In this document: in pieces, positions 28,621 through 38,201 of the stretch
Numbering within the stretch: the first letter of the stretch is position 1
Layout: each line of letters begins with the position of its first letter
Assembly (NCBI GenBank): GCA_036677425.1
Contig: JARFVT010000013.1
Span: 2,073,122 to 2,137,121, forward strand
Reading direction: 5' to 3'
DNA from: JARFVT01 sp036677425
Lineage (GTDB): Bacteria > Pseudomonadota > Alphaproteobacteria > UBA8366 > Aestuariispiraceae
DNA length: 64,000 nt
Notes under the pieces: generated by a model
What the model saw: the letters and a program-made list of their open reading frames with translations, nothing else
Database searches by the model: none
What the model was told of the DNA's origin: nothing
Made by a program: the position numbers and the translations under genes

Positions 28621-29397
28621 ATGTTATCCTTATTATCACCAGCAAAAAAACTTGATTTCACGCCAAATGCACCATTTGATAATCACAGCCAGCCCGATTT
28701 TATTGATGATAGCAATATGCTTATCAAACAGGCAAAATTATTATCGCGCGGGCAAATCGGCCAATTAATGCATATAAGTGATAAATTAGCCGATTTAAAT
28801 TATCAACGTTTCCATAATTTCAAGCCACCTTTTAATCTGGGTAACGCCAAACAAGCAGCCTATGCCTTTAACGGCGATACCTATAGCGGCCTAGATGCCT
28901 TAAATTTAAATCAAAATGATATATTATGGGCGCAAGATCATGTGCGAATTTTATCGGGCTTATATGGATTATTACGGCCTTTGGATTTGATCCAGCCATA
29001 TCGGCTTGAAATGGGTTGTAAATTTAATAATTCACATGGTGAAAATCTATATGATTTTTGGGATGAAAAATTAACCCTGCATATCAATAAAATTATCAAA
29101 AATCATAAATATAAAACCGTAATTGTTTGTGCTTCCAATGAATATTTTAAATCGATCAAGGTAAAATCACTGGATGGTGATTTGATCTATCCCATATTCA
29201 AAGAAATAAAGGCGGGTCAGGCAAAAAATATTGGTATATTTGCCAAACACGCCCGTGGCATAATGACAAAATTTATTATTGAAAACCGCATCGAAAATCC
29301 CGAAAATTTAAAAGACTTCACCAAAGATGGTTATCGCTTTAGGAGCGATCTAAGCGCAGGCAACCAAGGGTTATTCACCCGTGGCGATGAATATTAA
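28621..29397 (+). CDS. yaaA: YaaA family peroxide stress protein
   Basis: A 258-residue member of the YaaA (DUF328/UPF0246) family. It begins with the hallmark MLSLLSPAKKLDF and contains VRILSGLYGLLRPLDLIQPYR and the C-terminal GYRFRSDLS. E. coli YaaA lowers intracellular iron during peroxide stress and binds DNA. It is preceded by an AGGGGG ribosome site and convergent with leuD. Confidence 0.93.
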   Translation: MLSLLSPAKKLDFTPNAPFDNHSQPDFIDDSNMLIKQAKLLSRGQIGQLMHISDKLADLNYQRFHNFKPPFNLGNAKQAAYAFNGDTYSGLDALNLNQNDILWAQDHVRILSGLYGLLRPLDLIQPYRLEMGCKFNNSHGENLYDFWDEKLTLHINKIIKNHKYKTVIVCASNEYFKSIKVKSLDGDLIYPIFKEIKAGQAKNIGIFAKHARGIMTKFIIENRIENPENLKDFTKDGYRFRSDLSAGNQGLFTRGDEY

Positions 29398-29420
29398 AAA
29401 CCTTTAAAACCTAAAATTAT

Positions 29421-30026
29421 TTAGGATAAAACGGCCCATGCAGGACGGTTATTTTCAAATTCGGTAATTGTATCGGTTTTTTGCAATGTAAGGCCGATAT
29501 CATCAAGGCCATTTAACAGGCAATGACGACGAAATTCTTCCATTTCAAATGCTATTTCTTCACCATCTGGGTTGGTGATTATTTGTTTTTCTAAATCAAT
29601 TGTAAATGTGGCATTCGAACCGCGTCCTGCCGCATCCATTAATTTATCGATAATTTCACGTGATAATTTTATTGGCAGAACGCCGTTTTTAAAGCAATAA
29701 TTATAGAAAATATCGGCAAAGCTAGTAGAAATAACACAACGAATGACAAAATCCAATAATGCCCAAGGCGCATGTTCGCGGCTTGACCCGCAACCAAATT
29801 TATCGCCGGCGATCAATATTTCCGCATTGCGATATGCTTGTTTATTTAAAATAAACCCATCAATTTCCGAACCGTCTTTATTAAAGCGCATTTCATCAAA
29901 TAAATTTTTACCAAGTCCAGTTCTGGTAATGGTTTTTAAAAATTGCTTGGGTATAATCATATCCGTATCAATATTGATTAAATCCAATGGTGCGGCAACT
30001 CCAGTTAATTTTGTAAATTTTTGCAT
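29421..30026 (-). CDS. leuD: 3-isopropylmalate dehydratase small subunit LeuD
   Basis: Small subunit of isopropylmalate isomerase in leucine biosynthesis. The 201-residue protein has the family core DTDMIIPKQFLKTI and GDKFGCGSSREHAPW. A GGAG ribosome site lies eight bases before the ATG. It follows leuC and a small coupled ORF, forming the end of the ffh-rpsP-rimM-trmD-rplS-leuC-leuD block on the minus strand. Confidence 0.96.
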   Translation of the reverse strand: MQKFTKLTGVAAPLDLINIDTDMIIPKQFLKTITRTGLGKNLFDEMRFNKDGSEIDGFILNKQAYRNAEILIAGDKFGCGSSREHAPWALLDFVIRCVISTSFADIFYNYCFKNGVLPIKLSREIIDKLMDAAGRGSNATFTIDLEKQIITNPDGEEIAFEMEEFRRHCLLNGLDDIGLTLQKTDTITEFENNRPAWAVLS

Positions 30027-30048
30027 TATTTAAGCTCCGTAAGCCAAA

Positions 30049-30240
30049 TCAAAAAGTATTTTTTATATCATTATTCCATAAGAAAATATCGTCATTATCA
30101 CCATCACCTTCATCAATTTCCATTGCTAAATCAGCACTGGTAATCTCCATAACCATATGCACATGCCACGCGCTTACTGTCATATCACGCTTAAACATGA
30201 TTGTTAAAAAATCATTTTGATTGGCAATTAAATTAGCCAT
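30049..30240 (-). CDS. Small protein coupled between leuC and leuD
   Basis: A 63-codon acidic ORF whose ATG overlaps the leuC stop in a TAATG arrangement; it ends 22 bases before the leuD start. The overlap is strong evidence for translation by coupling. The composition (WHVHMVMEITSADLAMEIDEGDGDND) looks like a small soluble protein. I do not recognise a family. It may help assembly or expression of the two isomerase subunits, but that is only a guess from position. Confidence 0.7.
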   Translation of the reverse strand: MANLIANQNDFLTIMFKRDMTVSAWHVHMVMEITSADLAMEIDEGDGDNDDIFLWNNDIKNTF

Positions 30241-31661
30241 TATAAGAATTCCCGAACATCGGCTAATTTGCCTTTAATCGCAGCAGCAACCGCCATTGCG
30301 GGACTAAGCAAATGGGTGCGGCTATCACGGCCTTGACGGCCTTCAAAATTTCTGTTGGATGTGGATGCAGCACGATCACCGGGGTTCATTTTATCGGCAT
30401 TCATCGCCAAACACATGGAACAGCCAGGATCGCGCCATTCAAATCCCGCCTTGATAAAAATTTTATCAAGCCCTTCTTTTTCCGCTTGCATCTTGACCAA
30501 TCCAGAACCTGGCACCACAAGTGCACGCACACCATCAGCTACATGATGGTTTTTTGCAATTGATGCTGCAGAGCGTAAATCTTCGATACGACCATTGGTG
30601 CATGAGCCAATGAAAACAGTATTAATTGTTATATCTGTCATTGCCTGACCTGCTTTAATTCCCATATAATCCAAGGCTCGTTGCATTGCCGCCCCCTTAT
30701 TTGGGTCGCTGGCAAGGGCTGGATCAGGCACAGTATCAGTGATTGCAACAACATCTTCGGGGCTTGTTCCCCATGTGATTTGCGGTGCAATATCGGCAGC
30801 ATTTAAACTAAGCTCTACATCATATTCTGCCCCATCATCACTTGGCAAGCTTTGCCAATATTCAACCGCCATATTCCAATCATCGCCAGTTGGCGCCATC
30901 GGGCGGCCTTTACAATAATCAAAAGTTTTTTGATCTGGTGCAATTAAACCCGCCCTTGCGCCGCCTTCGATTGCCATATTACAAACGGTCATGCGGCCTT
31001 CCATTGATAAATCCATAATGGCCTTGCCCGCATATTCAATAACCTGCCCCGTACCACCCGCAGTGCCAATCATGCCAATGATGGCGAGGGTTATATCCTT
31101 GGCACCAACCCCTGTTGGTAAATCACCATTGACGGTGATACGCATATTTTTTGCAGGTTTTTGTAATAATGTTTGGGTTGCCAAAACATGTTCGACTTCT
31201 GATGTGCCAATACCAAATGCCAATGATCCAAATGCCCCATGAGTAGCAGTATGCGAATCACCACAAACAATGGTCATTCCCGGCAATGTGAAGCCTTGTT
31301 CAGGGCCGATAATATGGACAACACCTTGTCTTATATCCGAGGTTTCCACATATGGAACATCAAAATCTTGACAATTTTTTGCCAATGTCTCAACTTGAAT
31401 ACGGCTTTCATCATCGATAATGCCTTTATCCCGATCGGTAGTTGGCACATTATGATCCGCCACCGCCAGCGTTTGTTTAACCGAACGTATTTTACGATTT
31501 GATGCCCGCAGCCCAGCGAAAGCTTGCGGTGAAGTTACCTCATGCACCATATGACGATCAATATAGATAAGGCATGTGCCGTCATCTTGAATATTAATAA
31601 CGTGATCATCCCAAATTTTATCAAAAATTGTTCTGGCCTGCGTCATTGTTACATCACTCAT
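30240..31661 (-). CDS. leuC: 3-isopropylmalate dehydratase large subunit LeuC
   Basis: Aconitase-family large subunit of isopropylmalate isomerase. Its 473 residues include the cluster cysteine motifs (FIGSCTNGRIEDLR and DPGCSMCLAMN), the VCGDSHTATHGAFG region and the conserved C-terminal NRNFEGRQGR. It lies 115 bases after rplS and overlaps the next small ORF. No leader peptide or attenuator for leucine is visible in the gap to rplS. Confidence 0.97.
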   Translation of the reverse strand: MSDVTMTQARTIFDKIWDDHVINIQDDGTCLIYIDRHMVHEVTSPQAFAGLRASNRKIRSVKQTLAVADHNVPTTDRDKGIIDDESRIQVETLAKNCQDFDVPYVETSDIRQGVVHIIGPEQGFTLPGMTIVCGDSHTATHGAFGSLAFGIGTSEVEHVLATQTLLQKPAKNMRITVNGDLPTGVGAKDITLAIIGMIGTAGGTGQVIEYAGKAIMDLSMEGRMTVCNMAIEGGARAGLIAPDQKTFDYCKGRPMAPTGDDWNMAVEYWQSLPSDDGAEYDVELSLNAADIAPQITWGTSPEDVVAITDTVPDPALASDPNKGAAMQRALDYMGIKAGQAMTDITINTVFIGSCTNGRIEDLRSAASIAKNHHVADGVRALVVPGSGLVKMQAEKEGLDKIFIKAGFEWRDPGCSMCLAMNADKMNPGDRAASTSNRNFEGRQGRDSRTHLLSPAMAVAAAIKGKLADVREFL

Positions 31662-31776
31662 TGCTGCATCCTAACTTAAATCGCTTAGTTATATTCATAT
31701 GGTGCATTAATATATAACGGCAAGTTTAATGCGCTATCACACGCATCATTTGCCATTATAATTATGCTATTTATAT

Positions 31777-32160
31777 CTATGCACCAGTTTTAACAGGACG
31801 GATAGTTGCGCGTTCTTTAATACGTGCAGCCTTACCAGTGCGTCCACGCAAATAATAAAGTTTTGAACGACGCACATGACCGCGACGAACAACCTCGATA
31901 GTATCAATACGCGGGCTATATAATGGAAATACCCGTTCAACGCCTTCGCCATAGGATAGTTTCCTTACGCGAAAAGAGCTGTTAATACCAGCATTCTTAC
32001 GCGCAATACATACGCCTTCAAATACCTGTATCCGTTCACGGCTGCCTTCGACAACCTTCACATGTACGCGCAGGGTATCGCCTGCTTGAAATTCTGATAC
32101 ACCGCCTTCTGGTGTTCTTGCGTCGACTTGTTCTTTTTCTAATTGTTCAATAATATTCAT
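31777..32160 (-). CDS. rplS: Ribosomal protein bL19
   Basis: 50S subunit protein at the 30S/50S interface. The 127-residue sequence carries the family blocks GDTLRVHVKVVEGSRERIQ and SPRIDTIEVVRRGHVRRSKL. It overlaps trmD by four bases (ATGA type), so the two are translationally coupled in the rpsP-rimM-trmD-rplS operon. Confidence 0.97.
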   Translation of the reverse strand: MNIIEQLEKEQVDARTPEGGVSEFQAGDTLRVHVKVVEGSRERIQVFEGVCIARKNAGINSSFRVRKLSYGEGVERVFPLYSPRIDTIEVVRRGHVRRSKLYYLRGRTGKAARIKERATIRPVKTGA

Positions 32161-32882
32161 GATTTTATTCCTTCACGTGATCTATCAATATTACATGCCA
32201 AATATGCTTGCCACAAATCAGGACGACGTTTTTTTGTCACCTTTTCTGCTTCGGCTAATCGCCATGCGTTAATTTTCTTATGATGGCCTGATAAAAGTAT
32301 TTCTGGAACTAAATTTCCATTCCAATCAGCAGGCCTTGTGTAATGCGGATATTCTAATAATCCAGATTTAAAGCTTTCTTCATCCAAACTATCGCTTGCG
32401 CCTAATGCATCGGGTAATAATCTAACAATCGAATCGATGATTGCCATTGCCGCTGGCTCGCCACCAGATAAAACAAAATCCCCAAGGCTTATTTCACGCA
32501 TATTATGGTGATCTATAACCCGTTGGTCTATGCCTTCATAACGACCACAAAGGATGGTGATACCATCGCCTGCTGCCAATTCAGATGCGATTTTATGGCT
32601 CATTTTTTCACCACGTGGGCTTAAATAAACCAAAGGATTTTTTTTATTTTCAACCGACGATATGGCGGCATCAATCACATCGGCGCGCATCACCATGCCG
32701 GGGCCACCACCAAATGGGGGCGCATCAACATTGCGATGTTTGTCAAATGCAAATGACCGTATATCGATTAAATCTAAATCCCATAAACCTGCATACAAGG
32801 CACGCCCTGGAATGGACATGCCAAGCAAGCCCGGAAACATTTCAGGGAAAAGAGTTAAAATAGTCGCATGCCAAGCACTCAT
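32157..32882 (-). CDS. trmD: tRNA (guanine-37-N1)-methyltransferase TrmD
   Basis: SPOUT-class methyltransferase that makes m1G37 and prevents frameshifting. The 241-residue protein begins ATILTLFPEMFPG and has the knotted SAM site (LCGRYEGIDQRVI and EISLGDFVLSGGEPAA). Both ends overlap neighbouring genes by four bases (rimM upstream, rplS downstream). Confidence 0.97.
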   Translation of the reverse strand: MSAWHATILTLFPEMFPGLLGMSIPGRALYAGLWDLDLIDIRSFAFDKHRNVDAPPFGGGPGMVMRADVIDAAISSVENKKNPLVYLSPRGEKMSHKIASELAAGDGITILCGRYEGIDQRVIDHHNMREISLGDFVLSGGEPAAMAIIDSIVRLLPDALGASDSLDEESFKSGLLEYPHYTRPADWNGNLVPEILLSGHHKKINAWRLAEAEKVTKKRRPDLWQAYLACNIDRSREGIKS

Positions 32883-33451
32883 AGGCTATTCCCTTCATTT
32901 TCCTGAATTTTATTTTCTAATGCGTCATTCTTTATTAATCTAGCATCTTCCATTTCAATTTCCAACGGGGGATTAACGATTAATAACCCCGCATTCATAT
33001 CAATATGGATAATGACTTCTTTTGTGAATGGTAACATAATACTGCCACCAGCCGCCAAATTAACATCCAATAAATCACCCGCACCAAAATCATGAACGGC
33101 TTTTAATGTACCATAATGGCTGTTATCCGATGTTTCCATCCGCATGCCAATTAAATCGGTATAATAAAATTCATCATCATTTATATCTGGTAATTTATCC
33201 CGCATTATGAATAATTCCGTTGATTTTAATGCTTCGGCATCATTTCGGCTATTAACCCCATCAATTTTAACAATAAATTGGCCTTTACTTTGCCCCGTTA
33301 TTGTTAAATCAAAGGTTTTTTTACCGCTTGCATCCATAAGCTTGCCATAATCGGTTAAGGCAGTAGAATCATGACCAAAAGATTTAACGCGAAGACAACC
33401 ATTAATGCCATGGGCATTGGTAATAACTGCTATGCAAATCTTATTTGACAT
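32879..33451 (-). CDS. rimM: 16S rRNA processing protein RimM
   Basis: 30S maturation factor that binds uS19 and helps assemble the head domain. The 190-residue protein has the N-terminal VITNAHGINGCLRVKSF block and the PRC-barrel part (DEFYYTDLIGM and GAGDLLDVN). The C-terminal 20 residues are an extra acidic tail. It overlaps trmD and follows rpsP by 30 bases. Confidence 0.95.
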   Translation of the reverse strand: MSNKICIAVITNAHGINGCLRVKSFGHDSTALTDYGKLMDASGKKTFDLTITGQSKGQFIVKIDGVNSRNDAEALKSTELFIMRDKLPDINDDEFYYTDLIGMRMETSDNSHYGTLKAVHDFGAGDLLDVNLAAGGSIMLPFTKEVIIHIDMNAGLLIVNPPLEIEMEDARLIKNDALENKIQENEGNSL

Positions 33452-33481
33452 TAATCTAAACCTTAAATTTATGATAAAGCT

Positions 33482-33853
33482 TTATGCTTCGGCTGTCGCT
33501 TCAGCTTTGGCAGATTCGGCTTTTTCAGCTTTCTCACGTATCCGTTCTTGAGCTTTTTCTTTAGGTTGCGCTTGTTTATTTTGTGCAGGGATTTTTCTTG
33601 CACTCATAAGATCAAGAGCAGCTAAAAAGCGAGAAACCCTATCGGTTGGTTTTGCACCAACAGATAACCAGTATTTTGCCCGCTCGACATCAAGCACAAC
33701 ACGTTGTTCATGGTCTTTATCGACCATTGGATTATGAGTGCCAATTTTTTCAATATAACGACCATCACGCGGATTCCGTGAATCAGTTACAACAATACGA
33801 TAAAAAGGACGTTTCTTTGCCCCGCCACGCGCGAGACGAATTTTAAGGCTCAT
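33482..33853 (-). CDS. rpsP: Ribosomal protein bS16
   Basis: 30S subunit protein. The N-terminal 80 residues are typical (SLKIRLARGGAKKRPFYRIVV). The C-terminal 40 residues form a Lys/Glu/Ala-rich extension (KEKAQERIREKAEKAE), as in many alphaproteobacterial S16 proteins. The total of 123 residues reflects that extension. First gene of the block after ffh. Confidence 0.96.
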   Translation of the reverse strand: MSLKIRLARGGAKKRPFYRIVVTDSRNPRDGRYIEKIGTHNPMVDKDHEQRVVLDVERAKYWLSVGAKPTDRVSRFLAALDLMSARKIPAQNKQAQPKEKAQERIREKAEKAESAKAEATAEA

Positions 33854-33958
33854 ATTATTTCCATTCTATAAGTTACAGGTTAATATTAAAGTTATAAGTT
33901 AGTAGTATTTTGTTAGTTATCTGAAATCTAATAATTTTATTTTGTTAATTATGGTAAA

Positions 33959-35341
33959 TCACCGCATGCCACCGCCGCCCCCCGGTGGCATCATATTAGG
34001 CGGCAACATACCACCAAGCGAGCGCATGAAGCCTTTTTGACCCATTTTACTTACTTTTTTCATCATTTTTGCCATGGTCATAAATTGTTTCAATAATTTA
34101 TTAACTTCCTGCACATTTGTGCCTGAACCTGCGGCAATACGTTTTTTACGGTTGGCATGAATGATCTTTGGGTTTTTCTTTTCTTTTTTCGTCATGGAGG
34201 AAATAATCGCCTCCTGCCTAATAAGCATTTTTGGATCAATATTCGCATTAGCCATTTGTTGTTTCATTTTACCAACGCCGGGCAACATCGACATCACGCC
34301 TTCCATGCCACCCATATTTCGCATTTGTTTAAGCTGCCCTGCCATATCATCTAGATCAAACAGGCCCTTTTACATTTTATTAGCTAGTTTAGCGGATTCT
34401 TCCTCGTCAATATTTTCCTGTGCCTTTTCAACCAAAGACACCACATCGCCCATACCCAGAATACGACTAGCGATACGATCCGCGTGAAACTCTTCTAATT
34501 CGTCAAGTCTTTCACCGATACCAAGGAATTTTATCGGACAACCTGTTGCCTTACGCATGGATAATGCCGCACCACCACGGGCATCACCGTCAATTCTGGT
34601 TAACATAATGCCTGTTAAATTAACACGCTTGTGAAAGGCATTAGCGACATTTAATGCATCTTGTCCTGTCATGGCATCGGCGACTAAAATTATTTCTTGT
34701 GGCTTAACTGCGGCAACGACTGCGCCCGCCTCCCCCATCAGGGCATCATCCACATGCATCCGGCCCGCCGTATCCAACATAACCACATCATAACCCCCAA
34801 GCCTACCCGCCTGCATGGCACGCTTTGCAATATCAACAGGTTGCTGGCCTGCGACTATTGGCAAGGTTGCAACGTCTATTTGTTCACCCAATATTTTTAA
34901 TTGTTCTTGTGCGGCTGGCCTTGCCACATCAAGCGATGCCATGATGACTTTTTTCTTATTGCGGGTTTTTAATCGCAAAGCAATTTTTGCACTGCTGGTG
35001 GTTTTACCAGAACCTTGCAAGCCAACCATCATAATAGCGGTTGGTGGTTCTCCAAGCAGATTAAGCCCTTGATTATCCGCACCTAATATATCGATTAACA
35101 CGTCATTGACGATTTTTACTATTTGCTGACCAGGGCTAATAGATTTTAAAACTTCATGACCAAGAGCTTTTATCGATACTTCTTTGATGAAATCTTTAAC
35201 CACAAGCAAAGCCACATCGGCCTCTAGCAATGCAAGGCGAATTTCGGCCATAGCCGCATTAATATCACCTTCTTTTAAAGCTCCACGCTTCTTAAGCTTG
35301 TCAAAAACATCGCTTAGCCGTCCAGTTAAAGCATCAAACAT
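33959..35341 (-). pseudogene. ffh: Signal recognition particle protein Ffh interrupted by one in-frame TAA
   Basis: Ffh is the GTPase of the signal recognition particle and is normally essential. The start is the ATG at 35341 (MFDALTGRLSDVF), not the GTG nine bases upstream. The NG domains are complete, with GLQGSGKTTSSAKIA, DTAGR and TRIDGDARGGAALS. A TAA at 34370-34372 then falls in the linker between KLANKM and KGLFDLDD. After it the same frame continues through the whole M domain, including the 4.5S RNA-binding GSGTNVQEVNKLLKQF and the Met/Gly-rich tail. Without the stop, Ffh would be about 460 residues, the normal length. An ATG at 34345 could start an M-domain piece of 128 residues, without a good ribosome site. 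Confidence 0.9.
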
Positions 35342-35555
35342 AATATACACTCATTTCGATTATATTAATCGCGCTGCAAGTAAAATCAAATCCCAAGCAA
35401 AAATACATCCCCACGTAAAAATACACCAACTTGCGAAACTCGCCAATTGATGTAGCCGCACGGGCTTTAAATTTTTATTAAATATTTATTAATAAGCTTA
35501 GTATAGCCTATGACTATCAGTGTCAAACTACAATTAATATTAGCAGACTGAATAT

Positions 35556-35966
35556 ATGCCTATAAAACAGGATGATTTAAAATTTTCACCACGACAAACA
35601 ACGCTTGTTGATAGTCATGTTGGTAAAAGATTACGTAAAATGCGTAAAGAAGCACAAATTACGCAAGAGAAATTGGGAGAGATAATTGGAAAAAGCTTAA
35701 AACAAATCAGAAAATATGAACATGGCAAAAATCGCATTTCAAGCAGCGTATTATTTGCCTTATCAAAGGAGTTAAATGTGAGAATAGAAAGCTTTTTTAC
35801 TGGCCTCGATAGGCCTATATCCGATAAAAATTATGTTAATGCAGATATTACAACAGCTGAAGTAGAAAATTTAATTAAATCATATTATAGCATGAAAGCC
35901 CCCTTTCCACGAACAGAGTTCTTAACTCTTATCCGTGCTATTTCAGATAGTGATGAGGATTATTAA
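35556..35966 (+). CDS. XRE-family helix-turn-helix regulator
   Basis: A 136-residue DNA-binding protein with a Cro/C1-type HTH (about 22-77: GKRLRKMRKEAQITQEKLGE, then KSLKQIRKYEHGKN). The C-terminal 50 residues are an alphaproteobacterial-type extension with PFPRTEFLTLIRAI. It is divergent from ffh with about 200 bases of shared upstream DNA that must hold both promoters. Target genes are unknown. Confidence 0.87.
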   Translation: MPIKQDDLKFSPRQTTLVDSHVGKRLRKMRKEAQITQEKLGEIIGKSLKQIRKYEHGKNRISSSVLFALSKELNVRIESFFTGLDRPISDKNYVNADITTAEVENLIKSYYSMKAPFPRTEFLTLIRAISDSDEDY

Positions 35967-36053
35967 TAATAGTGGACTTAGCCAGCGTTGTAAGGCTTTA
36001 TAGATAAAGAAAAATATATAACATAAATTAATTTATATCTTAAGGTCTAAGCA

Positions 36054-36902
36054 ATGGTTGCATTTAAGAAAATGCATGGGTTAGGTAATGATTTTGTCAT
36101 AATTGATGGCAGATCAAATAAATTCTCCATAACAAAGGCACAGATTATAAAAGCTGCGGACCGCCATTTTGGCATCGGTTGTGATCAACTGATTGTAATT
36201 GAAAAAGCCAATAATGATTCCGCATATGCCTTCATGCGAATATATAACCCCGATGGATCACAAGCCGAAGCCTGTGGCAATGCAACAAGATGCGTTGCAT
36301 CTTTATTAATAGCAGAAACAGAGCAAAATAAAGTAATTATCGAAACATTACACGGCATTTTACCAACCATATTAAATGAAAATGGCATGATAAGCGTTGA
36401 TATGGGCAAGGCGCAATTGAACTGGGCGGATATACCTTTATCACATGAAATAGATACATGCCATTTAGGGATAAATATCGGGCCATTAAATGATGGCATT
36501 GCCGTTGGAATGGGCAACCCCCATTGTGTGTTTTTTGTCGATGATGTGATGGCAATTAACCTAAGCAAATTTGGTAGTTTAGTTGAGAATCACCCGTTAT
36601 TTCCCGATCGAACCAATGTGGAAATTGCATCAATTAATAATGATGGCAGCATAAATTTACGCGTTTGGGAAAGAGGGGCAGGCTTGACTTTGGCCTGTGG
36701 GTCTGGTGCTTGTGCAACGATGGTTGCGGCAAATTTACGCGGGCTTGTCGGACGCAAGGCTGATATTAAACTCAATGGCGGTATATTACATATAAGATGG
36801 CTTGAAAATAACCATATTTTAATGACTGGTCCTGTGGCAACGGCATTTACGGGTAAATTAAATCTTGATGAATTAACGATTAGCGATACATATCATGAAT
36901 GA
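36054..36902 (+). CDS. dapF: Diaminopimelate epimerase DapF
   Basis: Interconverts LL- and meso-diaminopimelate for lysine and peptidoglycan synthesis. The 282-residue protein carries the two catalytic cysteine motifs (EACGNATRC and LACGSGACAT) and opens with the family FKKMHGLGNDFVIID. It overlaps mtaB by eight bases and leads the dapF-mtaB-ftsY run. Confidence 0.97.
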   Translation: MVAFKKMHGLGNDFVIIDGRSNKFSITKAQIIKAADRHFGIGCDQLIVIEKANNDSAYAFMRIYNPDGSQAEACGNATRCVASLLIAETEQNKVIIETLHGILPTILNENGMISVDMGKAQLNWADIPLSHEIDTCHLGINIGPLNDGIAVGMGNPHCVFFVDDVMAINLSKFGSLVENHPLFPDRTNVEIASINNDGSINLRVWERGAGLTLACGSGACATMVAANLRGLVGRKADIKLNGGILHIRWLENNHILMTGPVATAFTGKLNLDELTISDTYHE

Positions 36903-38181
36903 TGCAGATAATAATACAGATAACGGCCTAAAAATACTTACATTTGGTTGCAGGCTTAATGCTTATGAGTCTGAAGTTATCCGCGCCAATGCCAAATCTG
37001 CCAATTTAACTAATGCGGTTATAATAAATAGCTGCGCCGTAACTGCAGAAGCTGAACGCCAGGTTGGTCAAGCCATAAGACGCGCCAAGCGCAATAATCC
37101 AAATGCAAAAATAATTGTAACGGGCTGCGCTGCACAGATAAATCCCGATAAATATGCTGCGATGAGCGAGGTTGACAGGGTTTTAGGCAATGCGGAAAAA
37201 ATGCAGGCCACAAGCTTTGATATGGATATTGATAATAAAGTCTTAGTTAATGACATAATGTCGGTCAAACAAACCGCAGGGCATCTTATCAAAGGTTTTA
37301 ATGGTCGCGCCAGAGCCTTCATACAGGTGCAAAATGGTTGCGATCATCGTTGCACCTTTTGCATAATACCATATGGTAGAGGACAAAGTAGATCTGTGCC
37401 AATAGGTGAGATTGTCAAACAAATTAAGGCATTGGTCGATGAAGGCTATCAGGAAATCATATTAAGCGGCGTTGACATAACATCATACGGGTTTGATTTA
37501 CCCGGCAAACCAAGCCTTGGGCAAATGGTTCGTCGCTTGCTTGCCCAAATACCGCAATTGCCGCGTTTACGCATATCATCGATCGATTGCATTGAAATTG
37601 ACGATGATTTATTTGGGCTTATTGCAAATGAAGAAAGATTAATGCCGCATTTGCATTTATCATTGCAAGCGGGCGATGATATGATATTAAAACGTATGAA
37701 ACGCCGTCATTTGCGTGGCGATATTATCGATCTTTGCCAGAAATTACGCCGCGCAAGGCCAGATATAGTATTGGGTGCTGATATGATTGCAGGCTTCCCC
37801 ACCGAGAGCGATGAAATGTTTCAAAATTCATTAAGCTTAATTGATGAATGCGCCCTCACATGGTTACATATATTTCCATATTCCGAACGCGAAGGAACGC
37901 CGGCGGCGCGTATACCAAACAAGGTTGAAAAGCCAATCCGCAAAGCGCGTGCGGCAAAATTACGCCATGCGGGTAAAATTGCTGAACAAAAATTTATGCA
38001 ATCACAAATAGGTAAAGATGCAATGGTATTATTTGAAAAGTCATATATGGGTCGCAGCCAGCATTTTGCCCCCGTTAGGGTAGAAAACACTGCAAATAAT
38101 AAACCAATTGCGGAGGGAACATTAAAAAGGGTAAAAATAACCGCCTTGGAAGATGATATTTTACTTGGTGAAATAATATAG
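36895..38181 (+). CDS. mtaB: tRNA t6A37 methylthiotransferase MtaB
   Basis: Radical SAM enzyme that methylthiolates t6A37 of tRNAs. The N-terminal UPF0004 domain has its cysteines (TFGCRLNAYES, NSCAVTAEAE, GCAAQ) and the radical SAM cluster motif is CDHRCTFCIIPYGRG. A TRAM-like domain ends the 428-residue protein. It is placed between dapF and ftsY, a common alphaproteobacterial order. Confidence 0.93.
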   Translation: MNDADNNTDNGLKILTFGCRLNAYESEVIRANAKSANLTNAVIINSCAVTAEAERQVGQAIRRAKRNNPNAKIIVTGCAAQINPDKYAAMSEVDRVLGNAEKMQATSFDMDIDNKVLVNDIMSVKQTAGHLIKGFNGRARAFIQVQNGCDHRCTFCIIPYGRGQSRSVPIGEIVKQIKALVDEGYQEIILSGVDITSYGFDLPGKPSLGQMVRRLLAQIPQLPRLRISSIDCIEIDDDLFGLIANEERLMPHLHLSLQAGDDMILKRMKRRHLRGDIIDLCQKLRRARPDIVLGADMIAGFPTESDEMFQNSLSLIDECALTWLHIFPYSEREGTPAARIPNKVEKPIRKARAAKLRHAGKIAEQKFMQSQIGKDAMVLFEKSYMGRSQHFAPVRVENTANNKPIAEGTLKRVKITALEDDILLGEII

Positions 38182-38201
38182 AAAAATAATGGTGAGTTAA
38201 C

